Of a stretch of DNA of 64,000 bases, positions 61,991 to 64,000 are shown one piece after another (within the stretch, counting starts at the first letter, position 1; the number at the start of each line of letters is the position of its first letter). The position numbers and the translations under genes were made by a program. This DNA is from JACMLD01 sp044227095 (lineage in GTDB: Bacteria; Bacteroidota; Bacteroidia; Chitinophagales; Chitinophagaceae), in assembly GCA_044227095.1 (NCBI GenBank), contig JBGAFV010000001.1, positions 1,612,001 through 1,676,000 of the forward strand, written 5' to 3'. The notes beneath the pieces were generated by a model. It was not told where the DNA came from and did not search any database. It worked only from the letters and a program-made list of their open reading frames with translations.

Positions 61991-62602
61991 TCACCCAAAT
62001 AACTCACCCTGCTTTGTACTCACCGGCAAATTCATAAATTCAAAACGCCTTAATATCTGGTAAGGATTATCGCCCACCTGCCTTCTTAGCAAAAGCATAC
62101 TGTCTGCAATAAAGCGACCGGTAAAATGTTTCTGGCTGTATTCCAACCAGCCTTTTTCATATTGCCAGGGCAGCAGTTTACGTGCTACAGTAAGGTGCGG
62201 CTCGTCTATAAAATGTGGTTTGTTGTCTTTGTTCAGTTTCATTAACTGTTGAAAAGGGCGCATTTCTTTTACCAGGTTGCGTATAGGATCTTTGGTAGTT
62301 ACATTTATAAAAATGGTGTGCGATGGAAAGCTGCCAAAATCTTTTAGTTCTACTTTAAAAGGATGATAGCCCATACCCACCGTTTTTAAGCGGTTAATAA
62401 TGCGTTCTTCCATCATTGCGTACTGTAGAAAATTAACCAGTGTAATATGCGGCTTCCCCCAGCGGGCATTAGGTGCTTTATACGTTTCGTAAAAATCTTC
62501 TTTTACTTCTTTTATTTTATTGCGCAATTCCTCATGCGGGTTTAGTACAAGCAGGTATTCATTTATTTTATAGCCGGGCAACGTAAGCGCTGATGGTTTC
62601 AT
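61991..62602 (-). CDS. 2H phosphoesterase (2'-5' RNA ligase-like)
   Basis: 203 residues with the two HxT motifs PHITLVNF and PHLTVARKL. LigT-like enzymes act on 2'-5' bonds or 2',3'-cyclic phosphates, the end type RtcB uses, but this gene is 14 kb from rtcB. Ends just before the right inverted repeat. Confidence 0.85.
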   Translation of the reverse strand: MKPSALTLPGYKINEYLLVLNPHEELRNKIKEVKEDFYETYKAPNARWGKPHITLVNFLQYAMMEERIINRLKTVGMGYHPFKVELKDFGSFPSHTIFINVTTKDPIRNLVKEMRPFQQLMKLNKDNKPHFIDEPHLTVARKLLPWQYEKGWLEYSQKHFTGRFIADSMLLLRRQVGDNPYQILRRFEFMNLPVSTKQGELFG

Positions 62603-62645
62603 AACTGTATTTTTTTATTTCATTAAAAATTGTCATTGATTAAAT

Positions 62646-62676
62646 ATTTAGTATAAATTTACTAAATAATTTAGTA
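62646..62676 (+). promoter_or_regulatory. Palindromic operator upstream of umuD
   Basis: Perfect inverted repeat ATTTAGTA-N6-TACTAAAT (62646-62667) followed by a third half-site ATTTAGTA (62669-62676), about 70 bases before umuD. Likely a LexA- or UmuD-type SOS box, although the sequence differs from proteobacterial boxes. Confidence 0.6.
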
Positions 62677-62746
62677 TTTCAAAAAATAATTTTTCACCTT
62701 CTTTTTGGCATCATTAGCGACGCCTGAATGAAATAAAAACTATACT

Positions 62747-63181
62747 ATGGATGGAGAAATGTTTTACGGGGCCGCTTATAAAGGCTCTAAACAATACGGA
62801 CAGCAAAATATAAGAACTGCCGATGCAACAGGCTTTGGTGCCGCTGCCGACGATTATGCAGAACGCGGCATTGATTTAAATGAACAACTGGTGCGCAACA
62901 AACCCGCTACATTTTTTATGCGTGTACGCGGTGATGCCATGATTGGCGCCGGCATACACGATGGCGATATTGTAATTGTAGACAGATCATTAAAAGTTGC
63001 AAGCGGCAAAGTGGTAATTGCTATTTTAAATGGAGAAATGCTAATCCGAAGACTGGAAAAAACATTCAACAAAATTCGGTTGCTGCCAGAAACCAATAAA
63101 CTATCGCCAATAGAGGTGGATACATCCAGTACTGAGTTTGCTATTTGGGGAATAGTAACTTATGTCATTCATACTGTATAA
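62747..63181 (+). CDS. umuD: UmuD-like protein without the catalytic Ser-Lys dyad
   Basis: 144 residues, S24 peptidase fold: ATFFMRVRGDAMIGAGIHDGDIVIVDRS and VVIAILNGEMLIRRL. In UmuD and LexA the nucleophile is Ser in GDSM and the base is Lys in VKRL; here they are Ala (GDAM) and Arg (IRRL). So self-cleavage should not occur. Still next to umuC, so it may act as a structural subunit of a Pol V-like enzyme. Confidence 0.88.
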   Translation: MDGEMFYGAAYKGSKQYGQQNIRTADATGFGAAADDYAERGIDLNEQLVRNKPATFFMRVRGDAMIGAGIHDGDIVIVDRSLKVASGKVVIAILNGEMLIRRLEKTFNKIRLLPETNKLSPIEVDTSSTEFAIWGIVTYVIHTV

Positions 63182-63404
63182 AGAAGCGAGCAATATTTTT
63201 TTAGCCAAACAGTTGCGCACTATTCAGCATTGTTGCGTCGCACACTTGTACAGTATATCAGCAGGCGAGTTTTTTTGAACCACAGCGACACAGAAAACAC
63301 AGAGAAGCACGGAGCTTTGATCAACGCATTGTATCATATAAGCAAATGCTATGTGCTTATATTTTTCTATGATTCTATGTGGTAAATAATTTTTGTACAG
63401 ATTT

Positions 63405-64000
63405 ATGAAAGCCATTATTGATTGCAATAGTTTTTATTGTTCTGCAGAACGGGTGTTCCGCCCCGATTTGTTGAGTAAACCTGTTGTTGTACTAAGCAAT
63501 AATGATGGTTGTATAATTTCCCGCAGCGATGAAGCAAAAGCTTTTGGCGTAGGCATGGCCGGTCCTTATTTTATGGCAAAGCCATTAATAGATAAACATG
63601 GTATTGAAGCTTTTTCTTCCAATTATAATTTATATGGCGATATGAGCATGCGGGTAATGGATACTTTGCGTGCACTTTCTCCTTCGCCATCACTGGTAGA
63701 AGTATATTCTGTTGATGAAGCTTTTATGGATCTCAGCCATATTAGTGCAAAAGATCTTCCTGAGTTTAGCAAGCATATAAAAGAAACAGTAGAGCAATGG
63801 ACAGGTATTTCTGTTTCGGTTGGTGTGGCGCCTACAAAAACGCTGGCTAAGCTGGCCAATAATCTTGCTAAAAAAAATAAAAAAGAAAGCAATTGCGTGT
63901 ACGTTATTGCTACTGAAGAAGAGCAGCGCATTGCATTGCAGCAAACCCGTGTTGGCAATATATGGGGTGTGGGTGGTGCATATGCAAACAAGTTGCTGAA
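63405..64000 (+). CDS. umuC: DNA polymerase V subunit UmuC (5' part)
   Basis: The frame starts at the ATG at 63405 and runs off the window: MKAIIDCNSFYCSAERVF, then the catalytic SVDEAFMDLS. Y-family translesion polymerase. 223 bases separate it from umuD; that spacer holds an interspersed repeat copy (63225-63253) and a relative of the GxxExxY flanking repeat. Confidence 0.93.
   Translation, partial: MKAIIDCNSFYCSAERVFRPDLLSKPVVVLSNNDGCIISRSDEAKAFGVGMAGPYFMAKPLIDKHGIEAFSSNYNLYGDMSMRVMDTLRALSPSPSLVEVYSVDEAFMDLSHISAKDLPEFSKHIKETVEQWTGISVSVGVAPTKTLAKLANNLAKKNKKESNCVYVIATEEEQRIALQQTRVGNIWGVGGAYANKLL

Overview
The window comes from a Bacteroidota genome, most likely family Chitinophagaceae. Evidence: an alternative complex III / caa3-type oxidase cluster, a SusC-like TonB receptor with a carboxypeptidase-regulatory-like N-terminus, a Por-type (T9SS) C-terminal sorting tail, TAnnTTTG-type promoters, A-rich rather than Shine-Dalgarno translation starts, and AT-rich spacers full of short palindromic repeats.

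Layout. 1-13959 is a single-strand respiratory block: actB (cut by the window edge), actC-F, then cytochrome oxidase II, I, heme O synthase, two subunit III proteins, subunit IV, a SCO copper chaperone and DUF420. 13954-18000 holds housekeeping genes on the minus strand (alkyltransferase-like protein, trmB, DUF983, AraC). 18161-18331 is an odd 171-nt class II tRNA-like RNA. 18470-28754 is mixed: Lrp, lipoprotein, OppC-like permease, glycosyltransferase, T9SS-sorted SGNH hydrolase, MarR + acyl-CoA dehydrogenase, amidase, two Dabb proteins around a DUF2251 protein. 28830-32602 is the oxidative pentose phosphate operon gnd-zwf-pgl. 32815-42891 holds an MFS transporter, a cold-shock-type RRM protein, a cytochrome, an S9 peptidase, a 2-oxoacid:ferredoxin oxidoreductase beta subunit, a JmjC-like protein, a TsaC family protein and GNAT.

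The most striking region is 42948-49533, all read on the minus strand. In transcription order it has: a promoter; a 31-codon leader using 19 of the 20 amino acids, followed by a terminator whose 5' arm is complementary to the end of the leader; a second leader/terminator pair built the same way; a possible micropeptide; a compact array of divergent tRNAs (Gln, His, a 95-nt oddity, Lys, Cys, Asn, Phe); an RNase H-fold YkuK/DUF458 protein; an unknown basic protein; two tRNA sequences that fit the cloverleaf only when read as circularly permuted genes (3' half, 3-nt linker, 5' half); a slipin; and the RNA ligase RtcB. I infer an RNA-repair / tRNA-replacement island switched on when translation fails for lack of usable tRNAs. 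The permuted tRNAs would need an end-joining ligase, and RtcB in the same gene run is a natural candidate. To my knowledge permuted tRNA genes are described from some algae and archaea, not bacteria.

49626-64000 contains a MurU-like nucleotidyltransferase next to an AmgK-like kinase fused to a RapZ C-terminal domain, a large TonB receptor, a NarL-type two-component system, a DUF5131/TcmP pair (TcmP frameshifted), a PA0069-type radical SAM protein, a GxxExxY gene between inverted repeats, a 2H phosphoesterase, and a umuDC pair in which UmuD has lost both catalytic residues. Several families of short intergenic repeats are scattered across the window.
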